From positions 21,504,518-21,568,517 of the forward strand of contig NC_086355.1 of assembly GCF_036324505.1 (NCBI RefSeq): a stretch of DNA of 64,000 nucleotides, given 5' to 3'. Every line of letters starts with the position of its first letter. The first letter of the stretch is position 1. This document shows, piece after piece, positions 49,648 through 60,319 of this stretch. The notes below the pieces were generated by a model. The model searched no databases. It worked only from the letters and a program-made list of their open reading frames with translations, and was not told the origin of the DNA. Position numbers and translations under genes: made by a program. This stretch comes from Eleginops maclovinus. Lineage: Eukaryota; Chordata; Actinopteri; Perciformes; Eleginopidae.

Positions 49648-51960
49648 TTAATTGATGATACCAAAGGTGGCCTTGCGTTCTGCTGTGTTTTGAACAAAGG
49701 CTTTCATCAAAGGTTGAATGTCCAACATATCTAAAGTTTCCTGATGGACGTGCAACAAAGCCAGGTGTGTGAGCCTTTTTTGAGTCATCGTACTCCTCAA
49801 CCATGTTTTTAGCCGCCTGAGTGTGGAGAACGACCTTTCAGAAGAGGCAACAGACACAGGCAGCGAGAGACAAAGTTCCATGAACTTTTCCACTTCATTC
49901 ATCAATTCTCTAGTTTGAGGATGCAGTTTGCCCAAAAACTCTGCGATGTCTGTAGATGTTCGGAGCCCTTTGTCTTTGGTAAGACTACCCAACAGTGTGA
50001 GCTGCATGTGCAAGCGAGACTGGTCTATCTGGGTAGGGAGATGGGGGGCAATGTCATCCAGACCTGAATAAAGTCCACTGGCAGCATCAGTGATAGTTTT
50101 CTCTCTCTTGGCTGCTGTTTTCATCCCAGGCTGGTCAAAGCGACGGTCTAGCTCTGATGTTACAATATCCACAGCCTCAAAGAACTCCCGCTGCCACTGT
50201 TGGTGTCCTGTGCGTGGTGCGATGTCTTCCGCTACCTGTGTGTTTCTCAGACGAGCTGGAGTTTTGCTGGTTCTGGGTGGATGGGGCATTTTCAAGTTAT
50301 ACTGTGCTGCACACATTTCCACTTTTCTGATCAGGTCTTTCACACATGTATCTTCTCTCAGTGCACACATTTGTTTTTTAAGTACACTGACACACTCCAA
50401 GGCACCCCCAACATTCGCCTTCTTGTGCTGGAGTACTTTGGCCACTTCTTCACATGGCTCAAAAAGGGCCTCACAGCTGACAAGGCCAAAGTAGGTCTTC
50501 CCCTTCGTTGCTTGTATGTAAAGACCAGCCAACTTAGCACGTGATTCACCTCTCATCGATTTGTCTTGCTGCAGCACTTTAATTGTCTCTAAAACCACAC
50601 CATATGAACAACACACGCGTTTGATAGCCTTTGTGCGTACAGCCCACCTTGTTGGGCACAGTGACAGCAGGTTGCAGACAACGTCATCACCTCCAAAACA
50701 TGACTGAAAGATTGCCTTGCGCTTTGCTGATTCTCCTATTATCACAGAAAGATTCTGAACAAATGTGAGTGTGTCAGCGACTAGTTGTACCTCCCTTGCA
50801 GCCTCTTGCAATATTAAATCCAATGCATGGTTGGCACAGTGAACGTATAGTGCACCAGGACATTGTTCTTTAAGTTTTGCCTGGACACCCGCAAAGCGGC
50901 CAGACATATTGCTGGCGCCGTCAAAGCAAAAGCCTTGAAGACGATCCATGGGCAAGTTAAGACGAATAAAAAAGTCTCGGATGCATGAGAAGAGTGTGTC
51001 TGCAGTGGAATCCGGCGCATTATAGAATCCAAGAAAAACATTATTAACAGAAAGATCTTTCCCCACGTACTGTAAGCTGCATGAAAACTGTTCATTGGAA
51101 CTTACGTCGGTGGTTCCATCGGCCGTAAGTCCAAAGAAAGCGCTTCCTCTAGCATCTGACACAATGTGTCTCTGCACAGCGTGTGCCAGAATTTCCAAAA
51201 TCTCGTTCTGGATTGTGTCAGACATCCAGTTGTCTCTGCGCCGCATCCAATCACGTACTTTGGGATTGTCGTACGTTCTCTCCAACATCATCTGCCAGAG
51301 CACGCCATCCCGATGGTTATGCCCCCTCAATGGAATTCCTTCACGAGCAAGTAGCCTAATAGATCTAAACAGCAGCTCCAGTACAGTACTCGCTACTTTC
51401 TGTTCATTTGCTGCATGTTCGGATATCATTGCGGATATCGGCTTTTGGTTCAGAGATGCCAGCATTCTCACCGACTCCAGGTGAAGGTCAGAGACGTCAT
51501 GAATGGCAAATTTGGTTGTAGCTTTGCGCCAGTTCGTGAATCCTCCACTGATGAATGAACTCTTTCCCTCTGAATGGCGGAACCCCTTCTCTTTGGCTTT
51601 GCAGCACACAAAGCACAGCACATAATCCTTATCGGTAACATAGTGTAGCCATTGCCACTTTGAAATCCAGCTTGGCTGGAAAGACCTTTCAAAGGTTTCT
51701 GTCCCGAACCTCCTTCCAGGATAACTGAAGTCACTTAGCTGACATGGCTTTTCGAATCTTTCTACGTTGCTGGTGCTAGATGCTAAGACTGTGCTGCTAC
51801 CGTTAGCGGAGTTGCTTGCTACCGTTATTGACTCTGGCTCTTCATCTGCTGCTGCCCCAACAGAGTTTGCGATGGACGAGGAAACATCAACATCAACATC
51901 AGGTGAGAGCTTGCTAATTTTAGCGCGTTTGAAAAAATCGTGTATTCTTATTTGCGACAT
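49648..51960 (-). CDS. hAT transposase, ZMYM1-like, 770 aa, intact
   Basis: ATG at 51960, no intron, stop at 49648-49650. Order of parts: a Ser/Ala-rich start (1-70); a TTF-type zinc finger (about 75-155, with CFVCC at 116-120 and GFTNWRKA at 140-147); a DUF4371 / RNase H-like catalytic core (about 170-450); and a C-terminal hAT dimerisation domain (about 665-745). Catalytic candidates are D281 in TADGTTD, D347 in CFDGAS and E708 in ASSERSFS. CxxH (HCANH, 374-378) and the CPTRW motif (435-439) are also intact. ZMYM1 and related vertebrate proteins derive from this group. The enzyme would cut out and reinsert the surrounding element at 8-bp targets. An open frame of this length with perfect terminal repeats and TSD indicates recent activity. 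Confidence 0.95.
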   Translation of the reverse strand: MSQIRIHDFFKRAKISKLSPDVDVDVSSSIANSVGAAADEEPESITVASNSANGSSTVLASSTSNVERFEKPCQLSDFSYPGRRFGTETFERSFQPSWISKWQWLHYVTDKDYVLCFVCCKAKEKGFRHSEGKSSFISGGFTNWRKATTKFAIHDVSDLHLESVRMLASLNQKPISAMISEHAANEQKVASTVLELLFRSIRLLAREGIPLRGHNHRDGVLWQMMLERTYDNPKVRDWMRRRDNWMSDTIQNEILEILAHAVQRHIVSDARGSAFFGLTADGTTDVSSNEQFSCSLQYVGKDLSVNNVFLGFYNAPDSTADTLFSCIRDFFIRLNLPMDRLQGFCFDGASNMSGRFAGVQAKLKEQCPGALYVHCANHALDLILQEAAREVQLVADTLTFVQNLSVIIGESAKRKAIFQSCFGGDDVVCNLLSLCPTRWAVRTKAIKRVCCSYGVVLETIKVLQQDKSMRGESRAKLAGLYIQATKGKTYFGLVSCEALFEPCEEVAKVLQHKKANVGGALECVSVLKKQMCALREDTCVKDLIRKVEMCAAQYNLKMPHPPRTSKTPARLRNTQVAEDIAPRTGHQQWQREFFEAVDIVTSELDRRFDQPGMKTAAKREKTITDAASGLYSGLDDIAPHLPTQIDQSRLHMQLTLLGSLTKDKGLRTSTDIAEFLGKLHPQTRELMNEVEKFMELCLSLPVSVASSERSFSTLRRLKTWLRSTMTQKRLTHLALLHVHQETLDMLDIQPLMKAFVQNTAERKATFGIIN

Positions 51961-52289
51961 ACTTACTTCCAGCTAACTAGCCTGCTTGCTTTCACTCAGT
52001 AAGTCATGTCATGAGAGGTCACTCACGACCGTCACGTTCACCTCTACAAGTCAATTTTATTTTTAGCAGCCTATATTCGAACCTATCCATATCCCTTTTT
52101 TGCTATTTGCCTCATCATTTGATATACGAAAATATAAAGCGAATTAGTAATTTATTTTATTTTTTTAATTAAAAAAAAAAAAAATCCAGCGCCTGCCAAC
52201 AGGGGGTGCTGAGGGGTGCTGAGGGTGAAACAGGGGGTGCTGCAGCACCCTCAGCACCCCCCTTCCCGCGCCACTGAACTTTTGACATT

Positions 52290-52360
52290 TGAAAGTGCTC
52301 AATGCACCTCTTCTTGGCCTCGTGCTCCCGCTTGAACGTATTTCAGCATTGACCCTGCAT
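52290..52360 (-). CDS. Possible second exon of the outer-hAT accessory gene
   Basis: On the minus strand TTAATGCAG precedes GGTCAATGCTGAAATACG. Joined in phase to the donor at about 53446 it would add about 16 residues and end at TGA. In another frame the same DNA reads REHEAKKRCIEHF, which also looks coding. The two cannot both be right. Only the acceptor-like signal and the position inside the outer hAT are seen. Confidence 0.25.
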
Positions 52361-53446
52361 TAATTTAGAAATACGAAGAAAAAAGATCAGTATAGAAAGA
52401 GACAAAATATTCAAATAAAGAATCTTATACCAAAAAAGAAAATAAAGATTTAAAACTGAAAGCATGCAACCAAGGAGCTCTCCCCCTTTATTACTTATAT
52501 ATCAACTATTTGATCAATCTTATCTAATCTAATATAAAAACATTATAGAATGAGTTGCAATATTGTACACAATTTAATAATAATGTTTGCTTTATATCAT
52601 TCATAATGGATATTTTATATTTATATCTTAACAACAGGAATAAAAGGAATAAAAGCAAAATGATACACCTTACACAAGACTATTAAACTCTACATTTAAT
52701 TGAATACAATATGGTTAGGAGGGCATTTTGTTTACTACAAAACGTTTTTCTATTTCACCGACAGATGTCGTCCATGCCGATATAAATGCAATCAAAACGC
52801 CAGTTAATTTAGTCATGTATCTTCTGTCACTCTCAGATATAGCTAAGCTAGCTGTAGCAGTAGCTACAGGCTTCACATTATCACGAACCATTTTCTGTCC
52901 CATTGCACATAGAACACCTAACCTTATTTATGTGAGACTGTAGCCTATTTTGCTGAATTCTACCGAATGACAATCCTAAAGATGGCCGTGGGTTTATTAT
53001 GCATTGGCATTGCAAACTCCAAAATAAAATATACTTTCTCAAATGCTATGTAAACTTTTCTAAATGCCTGGCTAAACACTATTAATTTCACGCCACACAG
53101 TGATAAATGGTCTGAAGCCAGAATTGTTAGCCTACCTAGTGCAATGACTGCTAACTGTTACTGAGAAAGTATTGGCCACCGTCACGTCAAAATAAACCAT
53201 AAACTGTCTACTATTCAATATCTAAAGTAAAGTAACGGCTAACTGGCATCAGTTACTTGCAAAATGCAGTTATAATTTTTAACAGCAAAATCTCAATTTA
53301 GCTTGCGCCTAAGTTATAACACATATTTGAGTTTGCTAACATTAGCAATAACGTCAGCTAGTTCAAGGTGTATGCATAGGCTAAGCTTTACACTAGCTGC
53401 ACATATTTCCCGTATTTAAGAAAGATTAAACGTGGACACTTACCTG

Positions 53447-53759
53447 CAAGTGATGCACGGGCATCATCTCGCTGTTTCCTCTTTTTTCTTTTTTCTGCTC
53501 CTGACTCCTGTTGCCTTTTCATTTCCAAAAATGTCGAGTAATCCAAAAGACCACTGACAGCAAGGGCACCCACAGGGCGCTTGGGACGCAGATTGTGCAG
53601 ATTGTGTTTTCGTTTGTGTTTGTGTGAGTGGGGAGGGGAGGGGGGAGGGGAGAGGGGGGCACCATCGGTACCTTTGAGTAGTATGCCTAAAAAGTGCCTC
53701 ATATTTCTATAGTCTACTGAAATAATTTCGGCCTTATAATTATTATGACGATTTTTCAT
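53447..53759 (-). CDS. Exon-like frame in the outer hAT, basic protein
   Basis: Minus-strand frame starting at ATG 53759 (or the internal Met in NMRHFLG). It contains a Pro/His/Lys-rich stretch encoded by the G-run tract, then LRPKRPVGALAVSGLLDY, STFLEMKRQQE and a basic EKRKKRKQRDDARAS tail. It ends at a strong donor, GCAG|GTAAGT (intron from about 53446). It has no hAT transposase domain, and I do not recognise the family. The basic tail could be a nuclear-localisation or nucleic-acid-binding segment. It may be an accessory or captured host exon, or the start of a gene whose middle is lost. Confidence 0.35.
53630..53659 (+). repeat. G-quadruplex-forming tract
   Basis: Five runs of 4-6 G separated by single A or AGA: G4-A-G4-A-G6-A-G4-AGA-G6. 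The spacing fits a very stable four-stranded structure on the plus strand. It overlaps the Pro-rich part of the minus-strand frame in the outer hAT. Confidence 0.8.
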
Positions 53760-53849
53760 TAGGCTATTTTTGGTGGTGCCCCCTCGACACTTGGTGCCCT
53801 ACGCACAGCTCGTAATGCGCGTTATGGGAGCGGCGGCACTGGGCAGAAG

Positions 53850-53950
53850 TGTGCGAATCAAGACAGGGCCAAACACTCTTGCTGAAGAGACAATCTTCTT
53901 TTTCTCCAATTGTTATGGCAACCACGGACTGCACAAATTATACTCGTCAT
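53850..53950 (-). pseudogene. THAP-domain start, cut by the outer hAT insertion
   Basis: Minus-strand ATG at 53950 opens MTSIICAVRGCHNNWRKRRL followed by QQEC. The first Cys pair (CAVRGC) and the spacing to the next Cys match THAP fingers of fish transposon proteins. Soon after, the frame meets TGA and then the hAT target duplication. Removing the hAT does not restore a clean finger, so this copy was probably already damaged. It lies about 125 bp inside the AATAGGGTGAATA end. Confidence 0.5.
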
Positions 53951-54109
53951 TTTACCTGACTTCTTTTTGCCCTTGCTTTTAATGTTAGCGAACGCCTCAG
54001 CTGTTCCACCGGAAGTACTAGCACAAAATAAACAAGATGGCTCCGCCCTTGTAACCATGGAGAATAGGGTGAATATCTCAATTCTCAATGTTTGTCACTT
54101 TTCTTCAAT

Positions 54110-54250
54110 CGCTGTTCTCTTCGTCTCCCGCCGTCTCTCTGTCTCTCTTCGTCTATCTTCGTCTCTCTCGATCTCCCGCCGTCTCTCTTCGTCTCTCTCG
54201 ATCTCTCACCGTCTCTGTTCGGCTCCTGCCGTGTCTCTTCGTGTAACTCC
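54110..54250. repeat. Pyrimidine-rich short tandem repeat (about 30-bp words)
   Basis: Repeated CTTCGTCTCTCTCGATCTC and CCCGCCGTCTCTCTTCGTC words, with several imperfect copies. The overlapping Ser/Leu/Arg frames are composition artefacts. It resembles, without matching exactly, the larger array at 62889-63423. Confidence 0.65.
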
Positions 54251-54279
54251 GTTTACCTAAATACCCCTCTCACTCTTTG

Positions 54280-54940
54280 GTAAATGCATCCTGTTGAACA
54301 GGGTCTAAAGTTTCCAGCATCATTTTCCGCTCCGTAAAATGATAAAATACGGCGAAAATATTAAAATATGCGCTTCCATTTTTCATACTTTTGAGTGCTT
54401 GAACAAAGTATTATTTTATAAACTTTAAATCATCGTATTACGTTTTTTTTATTTGCATGACAAAAAAGATTGGCATAGATAGAGTTTCAAGCCAGTACTT
54501 TCGACAGAAGCAGCCGGCAATGTTGTGCGGATTGTTGTTTTTATGTGGCACAGGCTTGAACAGTTGACGTGATCTGATCACGCTGGCGTGAAGGTAAACT
54601 CTTTAGGGGTTATGGGTGTGCTAGCTAGCTTAGCTTAGCTTAGTTTAACACTCTAGCCCAGGTACTGTTAATCAGTCATGTGAAATATTTACAGGCCCAA
54701 AATGATCATCCAGGCAAAGGTGGCAAAATGGCTTGTGTTGCTAACTGTATGCTAATAAAACTAACTAACTCTCTCTTGTTTTCCATAATAGTATTAAAGC
54801 ATAAATTGTAGTCCATGGTCCTTTTGTTGTATGTTACAGCCGGGAACTTAACAGTGCCTTCAGACGATGTTTAAAAACTTAAAAACTCCCAAATCTTCCA
54901 ACATGTTAGTCAACAGGTTGCCGTTGTCTCCTCTAAGATG
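54280..54940. other. Non-coding stretch, nothing recognised
   Basis: AT-rich. A short AGCTAGCTTAGCTTAGCTTA run lies near 54625. No domain-bearing frame. Confidence 0.45.
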
Positions 54941-54944
54941 GATG

Positions 54945-55015
54945 ACTTGATGTTGATGACGTCACATTCCCATTCCTTATAAACACCCAGCAGACAGCAG
55001 TCAGCAGGTAAGTTC
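54945..55015 (+). promoter_or_regulatory. Promoter-like cluster: CRE, TATA-like box, splice donor
   Basis: A CRE-like TGATGACGTCA (about 54955) is followed by CCTTATAAACACC (about 54975). About 30 bp later a CAGCAG|GTAAGT donor appears at about 55010. The spacing looks like a small plus-strand promoter with a very short first exon. No downstream exon was recognised, and chance is possible. Confidence 0.3.
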
Positions 55016-55019
55016 AGGA

Positions 55020-58000
55020 TGTATCAAAAGTTATTTATTGTAAAGCTCAAATGCTGAAAGAAACACAAGTTTACAAATTGTAATGAGTTAAAAGTCTTGT
55101 CACGTTAACACTACATAATCAATGACTGTAGTCAACATAACTACCCAAACGTGAGATTTCCATGCACAACTGACTACAGAAAAGCAATGATTAGCTTGAA
55201 TGCTAACTTAATATTGGAAACACCAAACACAAGCTAACGCGATCAGCATCGCCATTATTATTATTATTATTAAATGGGATACTTGTGGGTTAGCCTATCC
55301 GTCACCACTTTTTGATTTAATTTTCCAACTTTTTCACAAATACAGATGTGTGTTATCATGTGCCATTTCCCCCAAAATATACTATTTGTTTCTTAAATGA
55401 TTTGTATTTCTCAAAATAACAAACATTAATAGGCCTACTATTTTTTGGAGGATGCCGTCGAATGGGTCGACTCTAGCGAGTAGCTTGCTTTTCCACGTGA
55501 AATCGGCCAGGTGGGTCACAATGGTGACCTACCTGGACCTTCGAATGTCGTGAAACAAACTTCGTATTCCTCAGAAAATCCATTGTGGTAATGTCCGGCT
55601 TTTTTACGCCTCAACGCGTAAAAAAAGTGGCTACAGATGACCCACAAGTACCAAAAACAGTAACTTTTAAAATCACACATATGCCCATTACTTACAGAAA
55701 TGTGTCCGTCAAGGTTCAGTTGAGGAAAATTAATGGAAAGGGAAAAAGCAGCTGTTGTGTTCATAGACTTTTTCAAAAGACCACATGGACAAACAGAGCC
55801 ACATCTTCCTGTCATTCCTCTTAAAGGGTCACCACAATCAAATTTGACGTTTGTACTTTATAAGAAATGTTTCTATGTATTATGTTATTGTTATTGCCAG
55901 AGTAATTTATTTACAAAAATGTTTAAACTAGTTTGTTCTTGTTCATGGTTGATAGAGTTGGTTTGGTGTGTGCGTACATTCCTTATTGGACACACACACG
56001 CAGGCACACACACTGTTCCTCCTCTACATTGTTCCTCCTCTACGTTTGATCAAGTGATTAGTCCAGTAACACAGACAGGAAACTGAAGCAATATTAAAAA
56101 GTTGGAAGGAGTCTATTCATGGAACTTTTCATTTGTGTGAGTGATATGGGTCATATTTGGCACAAATCTTAGTGCGTTATTGATGTGACACAAAAGAAAA
56201 CTGAGGAAGTAATAATTATAACAGCCTACATCCAGTGTTTTGTGACCTCTGGGAAACTCTCCAGAGTGAGGGGTTTCACGTGGTCTTGGAGGAGTGTCAC
56301 TAACGGATTAGTTGTCCGTTTCAACAGAGCGCTCAGTTGTTAGACTGATCAAGCACTCTTGGTCTTCGTCAGAGCTGAGGAAACACAGATGTTGTTTGCT
56401 GAGTTGTGTTACCGCTCTTCTACTGTTCTACTCCCTGCATCGTGTGGCTCAACCACAGCAATGCTCTTTTCTTGTCCAGGGAGCCTTTCCTCTTGCATGT
56501 TGTGGGTTGCGTCTGCATTTAAAACAAGATTAATTTTCACTTAGATTTTTTCAGTACTTTGGTTGGATGACATTATTTTTACCCACAAAGAGTAGTCAGC
56601 TTTTCTTTTCTAATATAAGATCAGATTCTAATACATTCTCAAACTGTTTATTTTATGAAACTTTGGATTTATAAGCCAGATCACAATTTATCTTCACTGC
56701 TGGACTGTTCCTTTAAGATGTTTAGCTCCGTAGAACCGGGCTCCCAAGGGGCTTGCTGTTCATCATCTGCACATTTGCAGACCCGATCCTGCCAGTTCCC
56801 TTTTAAAATGTCTGCTTCAGCTTCACCATTTTCCAGTACAGGCATTTCTTTAAAAATATTATCATGAATAATGAATTGCAATTGTAAAGCAGTGCTAATA
56901 AAATAAATATGCAGTGCTTTCTTTAAGTTAATGAAGAATTAATACACTAACATTTATAGAAACATTCAGTTAACAAAACAGCTAACATGCTAACATTGCT
57001 AATGAACAGATGATGGATTTGCCGTGGTTACACACAAATAATCCACTCTGCATTCTGTGTTTGTATGCCTCCCTCAAATGAGATGTGTGCCAAATAAAGA
57101 TGCAGATTAACAGCATGGAGAAAGTAGGAGAGGCAAGCTCTGACTTGCTCTTCAGACAGGAAATCTGCCCACAAAATAAATTAATAGACTCCATCAAATT
57201 CCAAAGGAAACACGGGCTAACAAGAGGGGGGAACTATCACATTGTATTGGAGATTCCACTGGAGAAACCTTTATTACATTGCTATTTTTAAGAGCTGTTT
57301 CTAATTGGTTAGTATCTTCTATTTGTTTATGTTGTTAGTTAGCTTATAACTGGAAGCACCTGACAGCGTAATGTGAGAAATATAATAGTATAGTATAATG
57401 GATTTCTTAATCCGAAATATGCACACTATGTTTGATGTCCAAACGTCTACTATCCTAATGCCAACTGTGTAAGACGATTTACCCGTCGATGTGTGTCCGC
57501 ATTTGTGTGATAGACAGTGGATATAGCCTACAGAACATCTAGTGTAGCCTATACAACTTAGCTCGTCTGTGGTGTGTTTCTCTAATTTAGGGAGGGCACA
57601 AGGAATGTGAAGACACCTATCTAGTTATAAAACTTGCATCAATACAGACATTAGTGGTCATACACTTAATAGCACCCATTCTAAATTTTGTGGAGGAGAA
57701 CTGTAAGTATTAAAAAAATGCAACCATGTCTCCTACAAAACTAATTTCTTATACAATTTATTTTCTAATACATTTGTTAAAGTATTGGAGCTACGGACGT
57801 ACTTTAAAAAAAGAAAACTTCTCTCAGAATTTTTTACCCACCCATCACTCCTCACTTCCTGATGTTTTTATGATACGTTAAAACCAACATAGAATGTTTG
57901 TTAAAAAAAATGTGCAGGGCAGCAATAGGCAAATGCATCAAATACCCTGTAGGCCTACTACAGTGGATAAAACTTGGACTGAGCTGTCAGTCTCAGAAGA

Positions 58001-59625
58001 AGAACCAAGTGAAATAAATGACTGCTGGTCTTGTGTTATTTCTCTCTTTGAGACCTGTAAGCACTTGACTTAAAGCCTTGCCCCTTGTCCACAACATCCA
58101 AAGCCTCAGGTAGTGACGCAGCCAAATGAAACATCCTGGAAAACCACCTGAGGAGGTCTGTCTGAGGTCACATTAGGAAACAAGCTCGAAGCAAGTGATT
58201 ACATACTGCAGTTCTACTACACTGTGAGCAGGCTTTGTTTCTACTGTACGTGCATTCAGTATTTTGCACCGCTGACTTAGTTCCACAACTAATCCCAACT
58301 TTGAAGTGCTGATCTCAACTTTTAGCTCCTCCTAAATCTCTTCCTGCATTCATATTTCACCCTGTAACAATTTTCAGATGGCGGTCGTCTTGTTTAACTT
58401 GTGTTGAGGCAGGGGAGGGTGAAATCATCTTCGCTGCCAGAGTTGAAAGATAGTCCCAGCTGAAAACCTGAACACAATAAGTGACATGCTCCACTTCGAA
58501 GGGCAAAAGAACATTATAAATTCTCCCTCTTGCTCAAAAAAATAATGGCAGTGGAAAATGTTCCGTTTGGATGGTCGTCCAGCTGTGAAGGGTCTGTCCC
58601 GCAGATTTAAACATCTTTGAACGTTAAACATTAACAGGCTTTCCTGACACCAGTCAGCCATACATTATGTCTTTTAACAGGATATGTTGCTGCAATAAAT
58701 CAATACTAATACTTATTTAATTTTGAATAACAAAAAAAGCCTTACTGCTTTTGCTATTAACTGAAATACTTTTTACTCATATTAAAATACATGTTTACTC
58801 CTATTAAACAAGATTTTCCTTCTATTTCCTTCTTATATTCATAAGGTTTTAAGCAAACTTGTGTAATAATACTGAGGTACTGTACATCAAACACACGTAA
58901 CTCTTAAAATGTGTTTTGTCTTTTCATAATTGAAGTTACAGCACCTTCTAGTGGATTGAATCCATATTGCATAGTGACAACTAGTTTCATACAGGAGTCT
59001 ACAGATTAAGATTATAACAAATGACATGAAGGTAGGTGTATGTGTTTGTATATATTGTATGGTCAATTTCCTGTTGTTGATTAAACTGTGACAATGAGAA
59101 GTAAAAGTGGAGAAAAAATATTGTATGTCTTCTAAAATCTGTCAAAGTACAAAACCCTGAGATTGTAACATTCCTTTAATTGAATAATTGACAGCAGACC
59201 AAACAATTTCTATGTTCATCATCAAAACATACAGAACACTGCAGAAGTGAAAATACTGTATAATGAAGCATATAACTGAGTTTACTAAGAGGGCAAACTA
59301 AAAGAAACACAATAATTCAAAGTGTGTTAACCAGCAGACATTCAGATAACTGTTGCTATCACATAAACAACAAAAGTAAACATTTAATGTTCATGTAATT
59401 GTGAGGGAGTGGGTTTGTATCTGTCTTCGTAATCATACATTTCACAGTTTTTTGCATTGTTTTCGTGAGGCTAACGTTACATTCATTGGGTAAAGTTAGC
59501 ATATAACCTTAACTAATTCAAATTGGTTACCTTACTTTAAACATGACAGTTAAATCAAAATATTAAGGATGTATTTCTTTGTATTTATCGGTCAAGGTTG
59601 TGTGGCAAAGACAAGACACAATGTA
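55020..59625. other. Non-coding stretch with no recognised gene
   Basis: Several short frames occur (for example 55585-55824 plus and 55516-55815 minus, on opposite strands of the same DNA). None has a family motif. A TTAAAGGGTCACCAC word near 55822 may be the edge of a small repeat. 57000-59600 is AT-rich with no coding signal. Confidence 0.45.
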
Positions 59626-59629
59626 TTTA

Positions 59630-59838
59630 ATTACATTACATTTTTAACATTACCTGTCACTTATTAAACACTTTTATCCAAAGCTACTTACAAACCCAAT
59701 AATCTGGGCAATCCCCACATGAGCAATATGGGGTGAAGTGTCGTGCCCATGGACACAACAGCGACATGGTGACTGCAGTGGTGATTGAACCAGTGCTCCC
59801 CTGATCCAACCCGCTATCCCACTGCGCCACAGCCTCCC
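59630..59838 (-). mobile_element. tRNA-derived SINE, copy B (near full length)
   Basis: On the minus strand it begins GGGAGGCTGTGGCGCAGTGG, a tRNA-like head with an A-box (TGGCGCAGTGG). A B-box-like GGTTCAATCAC lies about 45 bp later. The body has GCACGACACTTCACCCCA and TGTGGGGATTGCCC, and the tail has AGCTTTGGATAAAAGTG. It is the same family as 28081-28279 in opposite orientation. The A-box/B-box spacing matches a Pol III promoter. Confidence 0.85.
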
Positions 59839-59910
59839 AATACAATTAATACATAATGAAAAGGCTGCTCTATTTATTAATGATCAAACTGATAAAACAA
59901 TACACTACAT

Positions 59911-60000
59911 CAGGGGTATTCAACCAAAATTTAACGAGGTCCAGTTAGAGAAAATTTCCTCAAGCAAAGGTCCGGAACATCAAAATGTGTAACTATGAAT
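59911..60000 (+). repeat. Possible hAT-like repeat left end
   Basis: CAGGGGTATTCAACCAAAAT, then AACGAGGTCCAGTTAGAGAA and AAAGGTCCGGAACATCAAAA. The CAGGGGT(A/C)TTCAAC start is typical of non-autonomous hAT ends. No matching right end or TSD was found. Confidence 0.4.
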
Positions 60001-60319
60001 GAGTGTGATATACATTAGCTGTGACCTAGAAGCTGTGTCAACGTCTGCATGTAATCAACAACTTACTGTCTCATCAAACAAACAAAGTACAACTCAATAA
60101 CAACAATATTTACAGGTATAGAGCATAATACTGTAGATATTTTTAATGTTGTGTAACCCAGGTGAAAATAGACATGGTTATTAAATAGTTAATAAATAAG
60201 AATAAATATCAAACAGAATTTCATCATTTCAAATAATTTACTTTATTGATATTAAAAACATCTTAAACAGATAAATAGGATTAAAAACATTATTTCATGG
60301 TTTTGGTAATTTATTTTAT

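Larger units (their letters stand above)
48017..52276 (-). mobile_element. Intact-looking hAT element (inner, 4260 bp)
   Basis: The left end is CAGTGGCGCGGGAA and the right end is TTCCCGCGCCACTG, a perfect 14-bp inverted repeat. AACTTTTG is duplicated exactly at 48009-48016 and 52277-52284. A GGGGTGCTGA word recurs subterminally at both ends (48040s and 52200-52260). One uninterrupted transposase gene lies on the minus strand. It is inserted inside the outer hAT and so is the youngest layer of the nest. Confidence 0.95.
47854..53841. mobile_element. hAT element (outer), about 1.7 kb of its own DNA
   Basis: The left end is CAGTGCCGCTGCTAGCCAT and the right end inverted is CAGTGCCGCCGCTCCCAT. 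GGCAGAAG is duplicated on both sides (47846-47853 and 53842-53849). GTGCCCTA lies close inside both ends. Its interior is interrupted by the second hAT (48017-52276). What remains carries no transposase domain that I can see. There is a minus-strand exon-like frame (53388-53759), a matching acceptor near 52355, and an AATAAA on the minus strand near 47960. It is probably non-autonomous or carries an accessory gene. Confidence 0.88.
46504..54075. mobile_element. Possible THAP-encoding DNA transposon hosting two nested hATs
   Basis: The left TATTCACCCTATT (46504-46516) reappears inverted as AATAGGGTGAATA (54063-54075), and both are followed inward by a CCCGCC / GGGCGG-bearing segment. Inside the right end a minus-strand ATG (53950) opens a THAP-like start, MTSIICAVRGCHNNWRKRR. 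Inside the left end a plus-strand 63-codon frame starts at 46612. No target-site duplication was recognised and no DDE domain is visible, so the class (P- or Kolobok-like) and even the unity of the element are tentative. Without the inserted hAT it would be about 1.6 kb. Confidence 0.4.

Noticed and set aside
50090..51484. Several 60-134-codon frames on the plus strand
   Set aside because: They are shadows of the 770-codon transposase on the minus strand.
55516..55824. Overlapping 99- and 79-codon frames on opposite strands
   Set aside because: No recognised domain. One would have to be chance, and neither has exon signals.
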